Below, piece after piece: positions 13,745 through 26,463 of a stretch of DNA of 64,000 nucleotides (the first letter of the stretch is position 1; each line of letters begins with the position of its first letter). The stretch covers positions 186,001 to 250,000 of the forward strand of contig VZTG01001451.1 of the NCBI GenBank assembly GCA_013397845.1, read 5' to 3'. Under the pieces are notes generated by a model. The model ran no database searches and was not told the origin of the DNA. It worked only from the letters and a program-made list of their open reading frames with translations. This stretch comes from Melanocharis versteri. Taxonomy: Eukaryota; Chordata; Aves; Passeriformes; Melanocharitidae. Both the position numbers and the translations under genes were made by a program.

Positions 13745-16700
13745 CAGGGTGCTGCTTGTGGAGAGTTGAACAGAAGCTTCAAGGGGAGTTGAACACAGAT
13801 TTACCAGCCATACACACTGCCAGGCGTGGTGCGAATAAAGGGTATCAACACCAGAGTACAATGAGACACAAAAATCAAGTTTCATGTACAGAGTTTTAGG
13901 AAACGGATAGAAAGGACAACACTGGACTGAACTGAGGGGTTTCACAGACTTGGTCAGTGAGCTGTTCATGCACAGATGGGTCTGTGGTTAAAGTCTGTAA
14001 GCCTTAGGTACCATTGCCATCTGAGGGACAGACAGCAAGAACAGATTTAGAAGAGTGTCTTTTCTCCTTGTTTCCAACCTCATAGACACAAACAAGGCAG
14101 TGACAGACTGGGAGTATTCCTAATGTTAACTTACAGCTCACTTGCAGCCAGCAAGGTAATTTTGGACAAAGATCGACTTCCAGGAGAGTTTAGCAGCTCC
14201 TTCAAAGGCATTGCTAAGCGTACATTAGTGTGTGTGTGTCAGCTCTACCAGACAACTGCAGCTCCATACGTGCTACTTCTTGGTTTTGTGCATATATAAC
14301 CTCGTACAAATGTGCTCTGAATGAGCACCAGAATAAATATCAACACAGTCTTTCCAGTTTTGGCTGTAGGAGCCCAACAGTCCCGTGCATTGAAAATCTG
14401 AAGCCTAACAGCCTCGGAAACTGCTTGCATTGAGCCAAATCACTCATTATTCAAGGGACTTATTGGTACCTATGACTGGATTCATCTCCTCTAACTCTGG
14501 ATTTTTAGAAACAAATGTGTGGGCTTATCAGACCAAGTACATGCATGTGCTTGAAATGAGGATGGTGTTCTAGTGAGCCTGTTTGCCTCCACTGACCCTG
14601 TAGTGTGTCCAGGGTGACTGGCTCAGCTGCGGGTGGATTCTGTCTTCACGGTCACAAGCAACTCCTCCAGTTCAGCCATGTAATAAAATCACAGTGTTTT
14701 CCAGATGCCTTTTTCTTCTCCCTCTCACATACTGCCTGGAAAATTTCAATTTCCTAGAAACATTTTAAATTATTATGCCACAAACCAATAACTTACCACT
14801 TGCAGAATTCACAATGTATCCCATCTGGGGTTGTTGCTTCATGCAAATGGAAATATTTGTATCCTTCTTTCCTCAAGGTGAATTGAGGTCTTCCAAAGAT
14901 TTCTGCAGGTCCTTTAGGCTTTCAGACATTCTGCCCATTTCTTAAATAACTTCTAACTAATAACTAATAACTCTTTATGCCTTAGTTGCTATCCTGTAGC
15001 ATTCACCTCTAGCAAAAGATTTCCCTTTGGATCAATTTACTCCTTATTTTATTCAATCTCCTTGTTTTGGCACAAAATTGTTTTCACCTTTGAAAGCTTC
15101 CCTCCATTATTATTACCACTTTTTTTTTTTTTCAATGTGTGCAGGCTGCAACAGAGATACCTTAAAAATAAGGAAACAGCTTTTGTTCTCTATTGAACAA
15201 TGCTGCACTACTGCTGTGAGAAATTATTACATCCAGTAGAAGAAATGGTTTACTGTCTGAGATGTAGAGTAGTCTCACTGGAGATGCTATCCCAAATATT
15301 ACACACACATCTGCTGAATTCCAATACTCCACAACTGGAGTATTTTTTCTAGTATCAGAACACTTTAAAAGTAGCTTCTTTTCAAATATTAATCAAATTC
15401 TTAAGCCGAGTGTCCTTTGCATATTTTTCCATGCTTTGCTCTCCAATGTAGGTGAGTTAATATTGCAATCAAATTAAAACTTTGCGCTAAAAGGATTTTC
15501 GGTATGTCCAGTTTTCAATTAGTACCACAGTGAGAAACATTCATGTGTAAATAATGCACGCACATTCACAACTACTTAACAAGCCAACAAATAACCCAGT
15601 TCCATTTTGGAATGCATTTGGTATCAGGAATATATCTGCAGTAAATCAGCTGATGAAAATCCTACTATATTACACTGACCATATTTTCTACATTCCCTTC
15701 GCTTGCCATGTGCAAGGAATCATTTTTCTTGGTGATCACCTCTAACAGCAGGGAGAGGGGTGTAGTCCTTAGGTACTGAAATTCTCAAAAATGTCATCTC
15801 ATACCTTTCACACCCCTATTTTCCCCCGTTCCATCCATTTTTTATGCTTAGAGTTCATCATGAATAAAAATGAAGGGTATACTTCAGTAATTTTTTTCCT
15901 CAGCTCACATACTTTCAAGGTTAGAAATACATAGGGCAACTCCATGACCCTTTAAAAACTACTTATCTCCATCTGCAGTTAACTCCTAAATCAAGGCCTG
16001 ATTCCTAAATAGCACTACAGACTCCAAATCCCTCATTTGTGAACATCTGTTGACACCAGGTCTAACGCACTCCTTCCATGCTTACCTTACGAACAGACTG
16101 GATGCCACACAATCCGCACCTGAAGCCAAACTGCAGACTTGGCTCAATTAATTTGGCTGATACCAATCTCCAGAGTGACCGGAGAGTGTTACAGCAGCTC
16201 AGATCCCCATGGATGATACAACCCTACAGCAGGGTACTGCATCCTCCCAAAGGATTTATTCTTAGAAAGGTACTTCAGGATAAAGAAATATCTTCCAGCT
16301 TCTCTATCAGATGAACTGTTGATTGTGAAAACTGAAAGGACTTGACCCATTTGTTTTGCATGGTATTGCTTAATTCTGCTTTTCTCTCACCTTGAGCAAT
16401 GACAATATATCAGTGTTGTCTGGCTTGGCTTCTATTTGTGTTCTTATCTGCAATTCTGAATTATCATAAGTTAACTGCAAACTGTTATATTTTGGCTGCA
16501 AAGAAGTAAGAAAGTCATCCTACCATAATTTCTAAAATTTATGGGATCATGTTTAGTGATTTTAAATGTTTAAATAAATTATTTCTAAGATCACTCAAAT
16601 CTTGGAACTAAATTTTACATTACATTGTTCACCGAAGAGTGCATGAGGCAAATGGAATGCAAAATGCTTCCCTTCAATACATCATGTCCACCATCAAAAT

Positions 16701-18865
16701 AAGAAACATGCCAAAAGTAGTGATAAAACACCTGGTGAAAAATTAGACCAAAGATAACAAAAAACAGTAAACTTGCTGTGAAGCTGCAATATAAAGAACA
16801 TTGAGATGCCACTTCTTTTTAAGACATTGCACCTAAAATAACTATTGCTTTAGCTAGAATATATGAGAGAGTCTTATAAGAAGTTGTCAACCAAATCAAA
16901 CCTCACCCTGTTTTGGGTTTCATTAAGGTGAGACACTACACCAATTCTTACTCAGCATTTTTTTAGCAATTATCTCTTGTGGATACGGTAATATGCAAAG
17001 ACAGAAGAAACACAGGGTGACTCTTTTGAAAAAGATGAGATGTATCTGCATCTTATTAAATTCAAAATCCTCATGACATCGAACTTACCTCAAAAGCAAC
17101 AGGTAAAAAGTGACTTGTTTTATGGCAACTAGAATACTGCTCAGCTACCTCCACTTACTGCATTTGTGCATTCACAGAGAGCCGGATTAGAAGCTCTGGC
17201 TTTATTTACAAATGTGCAAGGAGCTGTCATCATGCAAGAAGAGATTAGTAAGTGTATTTGTGATTAAGTGATCTGCTGAATCAGAGCCACCATCTCCTAA
17301 CTCATTCACAGCTTGAGGTCATTCATGGATCACCTTGTTATGCTAACCCTTTGCTAATTTAAAATATTTGCTCACTAGGTTCCTGTTACTTCACATGCCG
17401 TGACCATCTCCAGTCATTCTTCCAGCAATCCAGTGCCAAGATCCAGCATGTTGATTATAGCACTTGAATACAATCCTGACCACTCAATTACAGGCCTATT
17501 CATACACACCTGTATGATGCATTTAATGTGTAATTCGAGGTGATTCACTAGGCCCAGCTTCCCATCTTTATTGGTCTTCTAATCTCTAAGTAATTTGTAA
17601 CCTATGACCATAAAGACAAAAGAGTTCTTTGGATGTGTTACATGCTTGCAATGATTGACATTATTTTATTCATCAGCTGCCCTTTTTATTTGAAAGCAGC
17701 TAACAACTCTATTTTGTACTGCAAATGAAAATGATTTCTGGTGCAAACCAAATCCACTGCCATAGATAGTAAGGAATTCCCTTTTATCCGGCTAGCAGGA
17801 AGAAATGTGTTACAAATGTGAAAGAATTATGCAATGTTGAGATTCTGCTAATCCTGAGGGCAATCACTGACTGCCGAGACTGGCGCATGCTGTGTGGGGA
17901 GCTGCTCCCAAGAGGAAGGCTTATCAGATGGGTGCAGGCTGCAGGATGTGGCCTTGGGTTCTCTCCAAGCCACGCAGAATGTGCTGCTTTCAAACCCCCA
18001 GCCTGCCTTCTGCTCTTCTCGCGCTGTGCTGAAACATCTGTTTTCTATGAGACCAAAACCACTGACCAACTGTTTAACTCTTAGATGTGCTAGTTTAAAG
18101 GAATTATCCAGGCAATTAAAACAACTAGTTCCCTGAAAACTCATCTCTAATGGATGTGTGTCAACTTTTATTTATTTTTTCTTTTCACTGCTATGTGAAT
18201 TCTCAAATGTTGATGAAGTGCAGATTCTAGGTGACGTTTTCCCTCTGGTTCTAAGGCACCTGCAACACCCTGTCTCATGGGGTCAGTAAGAGCGGAGTCC
18301 TACTGCTGCCTTCCTCAGCACAGGGCTCTTAATGCAGCCTCCATCCCTCCCATTTGCAGTCAGTTTGCGTTACCACTTGAATAATTGTTTGTGAGCAATC
18401 TCCTTCTGTGAACTGACTGACACCAAAGCTACATTCACATAGTAAGGTCTTCCCTTGCTACCTAAAAAAAATGTAAAGATATTGTCTGCCATACATGGTT
18501 TGCATATATTCTTAGTACTCCGGACTGAAGTAAATAGACATTGCAATCCTACTCAGTCTCCCTTTCAAAGTCTGTCTGTAGTAGCTTCATACATGAAAAC
18601 ATCTGATTACCATTAGCATCTGTAGTTAATCTTCCAGTTGCAGTCTGACAATTAAGAACTATACAGAAGCCAAAAAATGAAGGAACAATGAAACAATACC
18701 CTTGAAATACCACATGAAAAATGGTACTGTTTGAGCTGTGTTTAAATCTTTCTCCCAAATGCCTACTCACTCATCTGTTCTCACATTAATGCAATGGGTA
18801 TGTATGAAGGCATTTGGAATGCCTCCTCACTCACAACTTCATATAGCTGACAACTACACTTTTGC

Positions 18866-18880
18866 TTTTTTTTTTTTTTT
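18866..18880. repeat. Poly-T run (T15)
   Basis: Fifteen T in a row on the plus strand. No retroposon body was recognised on either side. Confidence 0.9.
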
Positions 18881-21720
18881 AATTCACACCAAGTGGAACT
18901 GTTAAGATGATTAATCAGCATGAATTAAGCAGTTTTCATTCACTAAAGGCATTACAAGCCCACTCTCTCACTTGAGGGTGTTTTGAACCATCAAGTGCAT
19001 GCTTTTCTATGAGGAAGAAAAAGTTTCTTCTCTCATTTAGTCCATCATCAGCTGAGACCAAGAAATTCAGTCTTGCTGGTGAGCTTTGACCTTTTGTTGT
19101 CCAGAAGGCAAGAAAGATCTTACAAAATCAGCTCCAGTGTTAATCCATAGTTACCCTTCCAAGGAAACAAGCTCTTTTCAAACAAGCCACCTCTAGACTA
19201 TAAAAAGTATCTTCCTATGCTCCAGTCCAACACATTAAAGTCACCCTTAGTAGGCAGGGATTGCATCTTTCAATTCCTGTTGATTTTCTGTCAGTGGAAT
19301 CTGAGCTGCTCGAGTGCTGTTTTAGATCAATAGAGATATTCTACTCCCACACAGAGGAGCCCAGCTCCCACCAAACACTGTGCTGTTCTGTCCTGAAAGC
19401 AGAATTTGGAAACAGGTAACTGCCTTTTCCAATATGTTACCAAACACCCAGAATGCAGAACACTGCAAAATTAACACTTTTCACCCTATAAAGGTGAAAT
19501 ACTTTATCTCCTTATGAATCACACCCAGTTCATTATATTCTTCTTCGCCCACTTTCCTTCTCCCACAAAACCAATAACCTTCTCAACTGTAAGAAAGTGG
19601 TGTGTGCTTGATTTCTTTGTCCAGCTTGAAGAACACGTACTTGCATGTGGCTAAGGATACGGCAAGCAGGGAAGGAAAATGTCATTTACACACTTAGAAC
19701 CTAGTTTGTATGTTGTAAGATGTCTAGGGCCACTATTCAAAATCAGTTTCCTTTGTCCTTCGGAAGCCAGCTGTAATATAATAGGTAAGTGGAGTAGGAG
19801 TTGAGGAAGATTTCTACATTTTTAACACTACGGCTGAAGCAATAGAACCTATAATGGCAGCTGTATAAACATAATGTGGAAACAGAGAAAAAAAAATAAT
19901 TGTAGAAGGCAAAGCCAAAGTAGCGAATAGGGAAAGAAAAGGGAGAAACCTTGCTGAGGTTAATATTCAATACACTTCCTCAGGTACACTAAATAGAAGT
20001 ATATAATGTCCATTTTGAAGGAATGAGGTCATACACAGTAGTTGCATCTTCTTTCTGCTTGAAAGCTCCTGCACTACATCACTTTTCTCTGTATTCTCCA
20101 AGTATTTATATAACTATGAACTCTTCAGAAGACAACAGGGAATTTGAAACAAGAGAGAAATGAATAGTATGTATGAAGAAATCACTTGTTGCTATCACCA
20201 TTGAGACTCTGAAGCAAATTAAAGGAAACTTAGAAAAATTAAAATTCTAACCAATATTACACTTTGCTGAAAATGTTATGTTTGTCTTTAGAGATTACTG
20301 GCAAACTAGAGGAATCACCACCCTTGGACTGATATTCACTGGCAAAAATGCTCAAAGTGTTACATCACAGAGTTTTATAACAAAAAAAAATTTTTTTTAG
20401 AAATCAATAGAAATTGTGAAATTTCATCCATGCAAGTGATATGACTAGAACTTGAATAAATCAATTCAAATATCTATTAGGAATGGCAATGCAGTAAAAT
20501 ATTTTTTTCCAGTGGGTGTTTACTTGGCTTACCCTTATTTGGAAATATTTCTAGTTAAGAGGCAAATCCAGATGTACATAAGAAAAGCCTTTTATTTCCC
20601 TCTCTCCGCCAAATAAAAAGACAGTGTAAGCAGCACACTGAATTTAGACCTTGATGTTTTCCAAAATATACATCAGGCCTCCCCAAAAGAAAAGCAATGA
20701 GAATTCCTTGGAACTTCCTGCAGTATTGTATAACAAGCCCAAGGCACTGCTGCCTTCTCCTCTGCAGCTGAATGGAAGAAGCCCAGGTGGTTGTTGGGAG
20801 GGACCGCGGCAGCGTTAGTCCGCTCGGCTGTAATCAGCAGGGTTAGGAGGTCAACAGGAGACTGCCTGGGCTTAAATGCTGACAGACCTTCCTCTGTCAC
20901 CGTCTCCTCAGTGGAATGCTGCTGCATTTGATCACCTTCTAATTCTTGAAGAGCTTTCTTCTTTTCAAAGTTAACAATTTAGGGATTATTCCTGGAAACG
21001 TTGCTGCTGAGATCATGTCCTTTTCTGAAGGCCTATTGAATCTAACGTGCAAAGCAAAACCAAGAGCAAATCCCTGAGACAAGTTGAAGTATCTTAATAG
21101 AGAACTAAATTTCTTAAGATTTCTATGAAAAGGCTAAAAGCTACTCAAAGCTCAAGAAGATTTCCAGGGAGCCCCCAAGGCATTGTTGTTTCATCCCCAT
21201 GCTATCCTGCCGTAAGTTTTCCTCATAACTCCTCACAGGCTGCAGGAGGCTTCACAAGACCGTTTTCTGTCCATCCACAGCCACAATGAAAAGCAGATAT
21301 TGAACTGAGCAATATTGCCTGGACAACAGTAAAGCGGGAGCACAGTCTTTCTCTGTGCTCACAGAGATTATTCAAATACATGTTGCAAGGTCACACACAT
21401 GACCTTTCCTGGTCTCTGATGACTAATTTCGGCTGCTGATACACCTGTTTGACAGGAAGGTCAGCTGTCAATAAGCAAACCAACTGGAGCTGTGTGGGTG
21501 CCAGGCTGCACAGCAGTTACAGGAAACATGCAAGAAATCGTCCTTCAGCATCTGTGTTCTGCCTAGACAGGATATCTTGGATGCTCTAACCAGACAGTGG
21601 CAAATCCCTGAGCTAATTTATGTGTTTGATCATATCACAGTTGCTTTGAATTGGCTTTTTCATCAACTATTTCATCAAAATACTGAATTGATAATTTTAG
21701 TAAAGTCACAAAACCAAAAT

Positions 21721-21762
21721 AACATAATTTATTGTAGATATAACATAAATTATTGTAGATAA
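21721..21762. repeat. 21-bp tandem duplication, AT-rich
   Basis: AACATAATTTATTGTAGATA is followed 21 bases later by AACATAAATTATTGTAGATA. A third partial copy (ATTTCTTGTAGA) may follow. Confidence 0.7.
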
Positions 21763-21987
21763 TTTCTTGTAGACCTAGCCTGCAGCATTCTTTATTTATA
21801 TGCATTGGATAAAAATGAAGTAATTTGAGCTTAAAATTCACAGTGGCAATGCTCTGTGAAACTTAGACTTAATCTAGTGCTGCAATCATACAATAAATGT
21901 ATGTAATGCATTCTAGTACTCTTAGGTAGGGTTTTTTGTATTTCAAAATATGTAAACAAATGCTTAATGTCTGTCTACTTTTTCCAT

Positions 21988-22001
21988 AAAAAAAAAAAAA
22001 A
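21988..22001. repeat. Poly-A run (A14)
   Basis: Fourteen A in a row, about 130 bases left of the candidate exon at 22127. No retroposon body recognised. Confidence 0.85.
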
Positions 22002-22126
22002 GTGCTTAAAAACCCCAGAGATTTCAGAAAGATTTTGGGTGTCAAAGCCTCATAAGATGAGATATTACTAAAAAAATAACAGTGCTTGTACATCACTGAA
22101 AAAACAAAATGGTGTATTACACTCAC

Positions 22127-22200
22127 CTGGCTCATTCAGTACATGAAGTTTAGATACTAATGTCAAGGAGAAATCATAGCTGAAACTTTGGAAAAAGACA
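22127..22200 (-). other. Possible second diverged PIR exon (weak candidate)
   Basis: On the minus strand a strong acceptor (TTTTTTTCCCAG) and donor (CAG|GTGAGT) bound 74 bases open in one frame. That frame reads VFFQSFSYDF, then SLTLVSKLHVLNEP, and ends in a split G codon. Human pirin has VYTRTPTLYLDF, then KLDPGAKHSQPIPK, and also G next. With a two-codon gap, V, Y, D, F, L, K and the final split G correspond. The position (left of the 38.7-kb exon) is in the right order for a minus-strand gene. The similarity alone is within what searching 60 kb could give by chance. Confidence 0.2.
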
Positions 22201-22581
22201 CTGGGAAAAAAACCTCAATGAAGCAATGCAAAATGTTCCAATAGCTGTCTGAGATAGTCACCTTTGCCTGCCTTTCTGGCTGATGGAGAGAAACAGGGAT
22301 TTCAAAGGATTATTCATCTTCTCTTAAACAACAAAAATACTCCTGTGAACACAATCCAAAAAATCTCTCACATGCTTTAAGGAGCATCTATGGCAACCAA
22401 TTCTGCAATACATGCTCTGCTATGGACTTCTAAAATTTGGGAAGATAAATACCATCCTAGTTTTACTGGATATGTTACATTTGAGCATAGTCTACATGTG
22501 TTTAAATGGAACTATGGAAATCATCAAAGAAAACAGGAAAAAAATGGAAGAGAAATGAGATTGAACATCTGCTTTACAGCA

Positions 22582-23200
22582 CAGAATAGATCACAGAGTC
22601 TTTGAGGTTGGAAGGGATCTTCAAAGATCCCTTCAAAGATGCAAGCAGGGGCAGCTACAGCAGCACTCAAGCCACATCCAGTCAGGTTTCGAGTGTCTCC
22701 AAGGATGCAGATTCCAGCATCTCCGGGCAGCCTGTGAAGTTCATACGAGGGTCAATCCCACTGTCCATGTCTCCAACAAAGATGTTGAATAGCCCCAGCC
22801 CCAGTACCGACCCCTGAGGAACACCAGTCGTCACTGTTTTCCACTTTGGCATCAAGACTTTGACCACAACTCTCATTGGAGTGCGACCATCCAGCAGATT
22901 CCTTATCCACTGAGTGATCCACCTATCAAATCCATGTCTCCAGCTTTGAGACAAGGATGTCACACGAGACAGTCCCCTATACTCCAGGTAGATCATGTCA
23001 TTCGTTCTTCCCTCTCACCACCTCATCAGAGGAGGCCACCAAATTTTTCAGGCACAATTTGCTGCTAGTGGAGCCATGCTGGCTGTCACCAATCACCTCG
23101 TTTTCCATGTGTTTTAGCACAGCTTCCAGAAGAATCTGCTTTATGATCTTGCCAGGCACCAAGGTGAGATTGACTTGCCTGTATTTCTCACATTTTGTTA
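22582..23200 (-). mobile_element. CR1 LINE fragment, 5'-truncated and internally deleted, with partial reverse transcriptase
   Basis: This is a non-LTR retrotransposon remnant lying on the minus strand. Its 3' tail is at low coordinates (ATCACAGAGTC followed by TTTGAGGTTGGAAGGGAT, about 22590-22620). From 22996 down to about 22751 the minus strand encodes a CR1 ORF2 reverse-transcriptase piece with FDRWITQWIRN, the palm motif GVPQGSVLG (22800-22825) and NIFVGDMDSGI. Beyond the GDMDSGI segment the sequence jumps at about 22751 straight into the 3' UTR-like part (CCATCCAGTCAGG type on the plus strand), so the following FADD catalytic box is missing. Above 22996 the CR1 similarity continues out of frame to about 23195 (GTGGAGCCATGCTGGCTGTC on the plus strand). 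Dead element: no start, frame broken, catalytic box lost. Confidence 0.85.
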
Positions 23201-24427
23201 CAAACCCTAAGACTTAATTTTATGTGCAGACCAAGGAAAGACAGACTTACATTTTTTAAGAGTGAAAACACCAGAAGACTAGGCTGTAGTCTTACAGATC
23301 TCCTTTCGTGCAAAGAGGTTTGTTTCCTTCTCCTGTGATTCATGGACTTCCTAGTAGAACATTTATTTGGGGGGATGAGGATGATAGATGGACTTTCCAT
23401 TGCTGACAAATTTCCCAGTCTGTCTTGGTCTTGGATCACCATTCAGAACTGGAGAGTCTGCTGAGGAACAGAAGAGGCCACAGAGTACCCTGGGTCCAGG
23501 CAGATGGTGAGCTCCCTACCTCCTAATAAAGTGTTAAATAATGTTAAAAATTGAAGCTCTTTGATGTTCTTTTCCTTCCTGCAATTTTACCAATGCAATC
23601 TCTGTCACCACCACTGGATAGCTCCCTAATTAAGGACTGAACTAGCTGAGGAACTGGCCTTTAGCAAGTAGTCTCACATTGTAACTGAATGCACTGTCTT
23701 AGTACAGAAAACATGCAAATCAGAACTAAACCGAATTTATAAATTCCCTTTCTGAAATGAAGAATTTCCTATATTGTGTGCCCTTCAAAGAGTTTCCATT
23801 CAGAAGTCTTTAATTTTATCACCCCTAACATTCTTTCCTTCCTTTCCTGGGTTTTATTTATAAATGTGTTCTTAATTATAAGAAAAAAACATTGCCACAC
23901 ATAAGTATGCAGCCTATTGCAATCACAGCTGCTCCAGCAGGGAGGCACTGGAGTTTCTAGCACAAGTATGAGAGGCAGGAGTATGTATGTCCACACCAAA
24001 TTCCCCTCCTGCATATTAGAAATGATTTATGAACCTTTTTTAATATGTCCATTTTATTGCCAAAGTGAACCAAAATATAAAACATGAAATCAAGGAGAGG
24101 CTGAAACAGAGTGGGGTCTGCATACCAGAGCAGTCATAAATTTTTCAACATGTGGTTTCAAATGTATCCATAACTACTTTACAGTTATATTTCAAAGGTA
24201 TTTTTATTTAATATTTTCTTCAAGCTTCCTCCATTTTTTAAATTTCTTCAGAGTATTGTATTTAATTTCCTGGCCCAAGTATAATTTGCAACAAAGGTAT
24301 GAATCACCATGTCTTAAGACACTATTAAAAATGAATTAGTCTTCCTCCCTGGATTTTTTTTTTATTCTAGTAATACTTTCCTAACAGAACAAAGGAACCA
24401 AATAGTTTGCATACAGAATCTGTATTA

Positions 24428-24600
24428 CAATCATAGATTCCTATAATGGTTTGGGTTGGAAGAATCAGTTATTCATAATTCCAGGAACACCATAAGCTGT
24501 GCTTTGCATGGGGATAAGCCAAGATTTTGTCCAGTTTTTGCTTCTTAAAATGCCGTGTATTGGACATACCCACTCTGTGAACGGCTGTGGGACTCACTCA
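24428..24600 (-). mobile_element. CR1 LINE 3'-end remnant
   Basis: The plus strand reads AATCATAGATTCCTATAATG followed by GTTTGGGTTGGAAG. This is the reverse complement of the CR1 3' tail with its octamer repeat, so the element lies on the minus strand. Downstream similarity (TTTTGTCCAGTTTTTGC and so on) fades by about 24600. Non-coding relic. Confidence 0.65.
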
Positions 24601-25783
24601 GATCTAGTCCATGCATCTTCTAGAATAATTGCTGTTCGTTAGAAAACTGTATGTTGATAACTATCTGTGTTTTGTTTTTATTCATATATTGCAGCGTTAA
24701 CTTTTTTTTACCCGACGCCTTGCTTCACCTACCTTTGTTTTTCTGTTGTACATCTCATCCATTTAGCCTTTCCCCTTCTCTTCTTCTCCTTTCTTCAGCA
24801 TCAATAAATCATGACACAAAGGTGCCATTCCACAACCATCCTCTCTTTTTAATTCCTCTCTGCTCTCCCCCTAAATCCTTTAAGTCTCGGGCCCAACTTT
24901 ACTCGAGCAGCTTTGCAGTAGTTTGCCGTCTGTGTCCCTCAGGCATCCCACATGCCACTCTGCCATGACCTGTACAAACACAAACTAAAAGACTTCAAGT
25001 CCTAGAGAACTTAAGGATGATCTTTATGACAAAAATCATCAGAGATAAATGGGGGAGTGAGAGAGCCAGTAAGGCAATCTGGTGATGATATGGAGTGGGC
25101 TCAGCACAAACTCAAGTTATTATCAAGCTTGCTATATACAGCCTGGCAAAGCTAGTTCTTATGGAGAGATTTAGAAATGTAGATTTCACTAGATGACTAC
25201 TATACTTAACAAACATAAATTTTTAAATGGTGCACTAGGTTGTATCTAAATATACAGCAAATATAAAAAGTAGTGTGTGGTGAAGGCAAAGATAGACAAC
25301 ACAACCCTTACTTTTAGCCATGTTAATTTTTACTTTTCTTAAGACAGATCTTTGTAACCATTTCATTGCTATCATTCTCCTGTTTCTTTCTGGTTTCTGC
25401 TCTTGCAACAGATATTCTTTCTGCCCAAATCTATCTTGGTATCTATCAGGTGTATATCAGTTGTATCTGAAAGATCAAAACCTCTTTTTGTACATAGAAC
25501 TCCCTTCAGCTAAACATAATTTCATACCAGTTCAAGATTCTTCCTATATAGATAAAAACACAAAATAGTAGCCTCACATTATAGACTGTTTCAGGCAGGG
25601 AACACATTTGTGAGAGTCTACGAAGCACAGAAAACATTTTGGACAGCTTAAAAAACTTCTGCGATCAAGAAAAGAACTGCCATTGAGGACAGCAATTAAG
25701 GACTGCAAGCAGGATGGTAGGGAGAGTGAGAAGGAAAAAGATTATTCCATTTTTAAGAGCAATAGAAACTTCCAAGTCAATAA

Positions 25784-25848
25784 TTTCCTGGCAGTTAATG
25801 ACCATCCGGATCAAGATCTCCTCCAGATGGCCATTAACTGCCAGGAAA
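25784..25848. repeat. 65-bp inverted repeat (hairpin), 23-bp arms, 19-bp loop
   Basis: The left arm 25784-25806 (TTTCCTGGCAGTTAATGACC + ATC) is the reverse complement of the right arm 25826-25848 (GATGGCCATTAACTGCCAGG + AAA) at 22 of 23 positions; the only mismatch is A25801 opposite C25831. The loop is 25807-25825. Size and shape resemble a microRNA precursor or the remnant of a palindromic transposon, but there is no sequence match to either that I recognise. Confidence 0.85.
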
Positions 25849-26301
25849 CAGTCAACTTGTTGGCCATTAGTGCTTAAAACACCATTAGGGTACTGCTCTT
25901 CATTAGTTATATTCACGTGATGTTACTATTCACTTAGGATATGAATTCAGCAGAAACCCTTAGTTTTAATGGACAACAGAACAAAAATCGAGCTGAAATA
26001 GATGGATAGTTTAACTTATGCAGGGCTGCATTGCTGCTGGAACTGTAAGAATGTGATGCTTGTAGAAATCACTGTCAGCAGCATAAGCTCCACACACTAA
26101 TCCACTTATGTGCCTTCTCTTATGTCCTGAAGGGACCACCCCAAGGGGTGAAAGGTTAGTCTCCATGCCAAATCAACTAATGGTTTCCCTGCCAAGATGT
26201 CCAAAAAGTATGTGACGGTTGAGATTAGATTACTTGACCAGTATTAAGAGGACTAAGACAAAAATTCCAAGTGCAGAAAGCGCAACCATTTTGTTTTATG
26301 G

Positions 26302-26317
26302 TGTACACACACACACA
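26302..26317. repeat. Short (CA)n microsatellite
   Basis: GTGTACACACACACACATAT: about six CA units lying just ahead of the AT-rich repeat. Confidence 0.7.
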
Positions 26318-26350
26318 TATGTTTCTACCTAGTAATCTCCAAACAGTGTA

Positions 26351-26463
26351 GTTTGCTATAGTTTATATATAGTTTACTATATAGACTATACTGTACTGTA
26401 GTTTATATACACTATGTTATAGTTTATATGTAATTTACTATGATTTATGTACAATTTCCTATA
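26351..26463. repeat. AT-rich degenerate tandem repeat, about 21-bp unit
   Basis: Repeated variants of GTTTATATANACTATGTTAT and GTTTATATGTAATTTACTAT follow one another, rich in TATA and TAGTTTA. The tract abuts ATAGAATCATAGTTCACAGA at 26461, which looks like CR1 terminal octamers. Confidence 0.6.

Larger units (their letters stand above)
1165..22581. other. Non-coding stretch between VEGFD and the first CR1 cluster
   Basis: No exon could be supported here apart from the weak candidate at 22127-22200. By mammalian synteny the 3' part of PIR should lie here on the minus strand. I looked for pirin landmarks (HAEMP, GLQLWVN, GWTSFIYT, HHTAVLGEGD, SHFVLIAGE, GPFVMNT) and found no convincing match. 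Long open frames such as 2969-3460 (163 codons) and 7197-7556 (119 codons, plus) have no recognisable homology or consistent splice context. The stretch otherwise holds the simple repeats listed separately. Confidence 0.5.

Noticed and set aside
14794..14930. Minus-strand open stretch (GRPQFTLRKEGYKYF...) ending at a good donor (G|GTAAGT) at about 14793.
   Set aside because: No clean acceptor in phase and no convincing match to pirin or any other protein; about 45 open codons are common by chance.
17083..17150. Minus-strand HKTSHFLPVAFE followed by GTAAGT, reminiscent of pirin KRSHFVLIAGE.
   Set aside because: No acceptable acceptor upstream, an in-frame TAA not far upstream (about 17157), and it competes with the 8.7-kb match; not distinguishable from chance.
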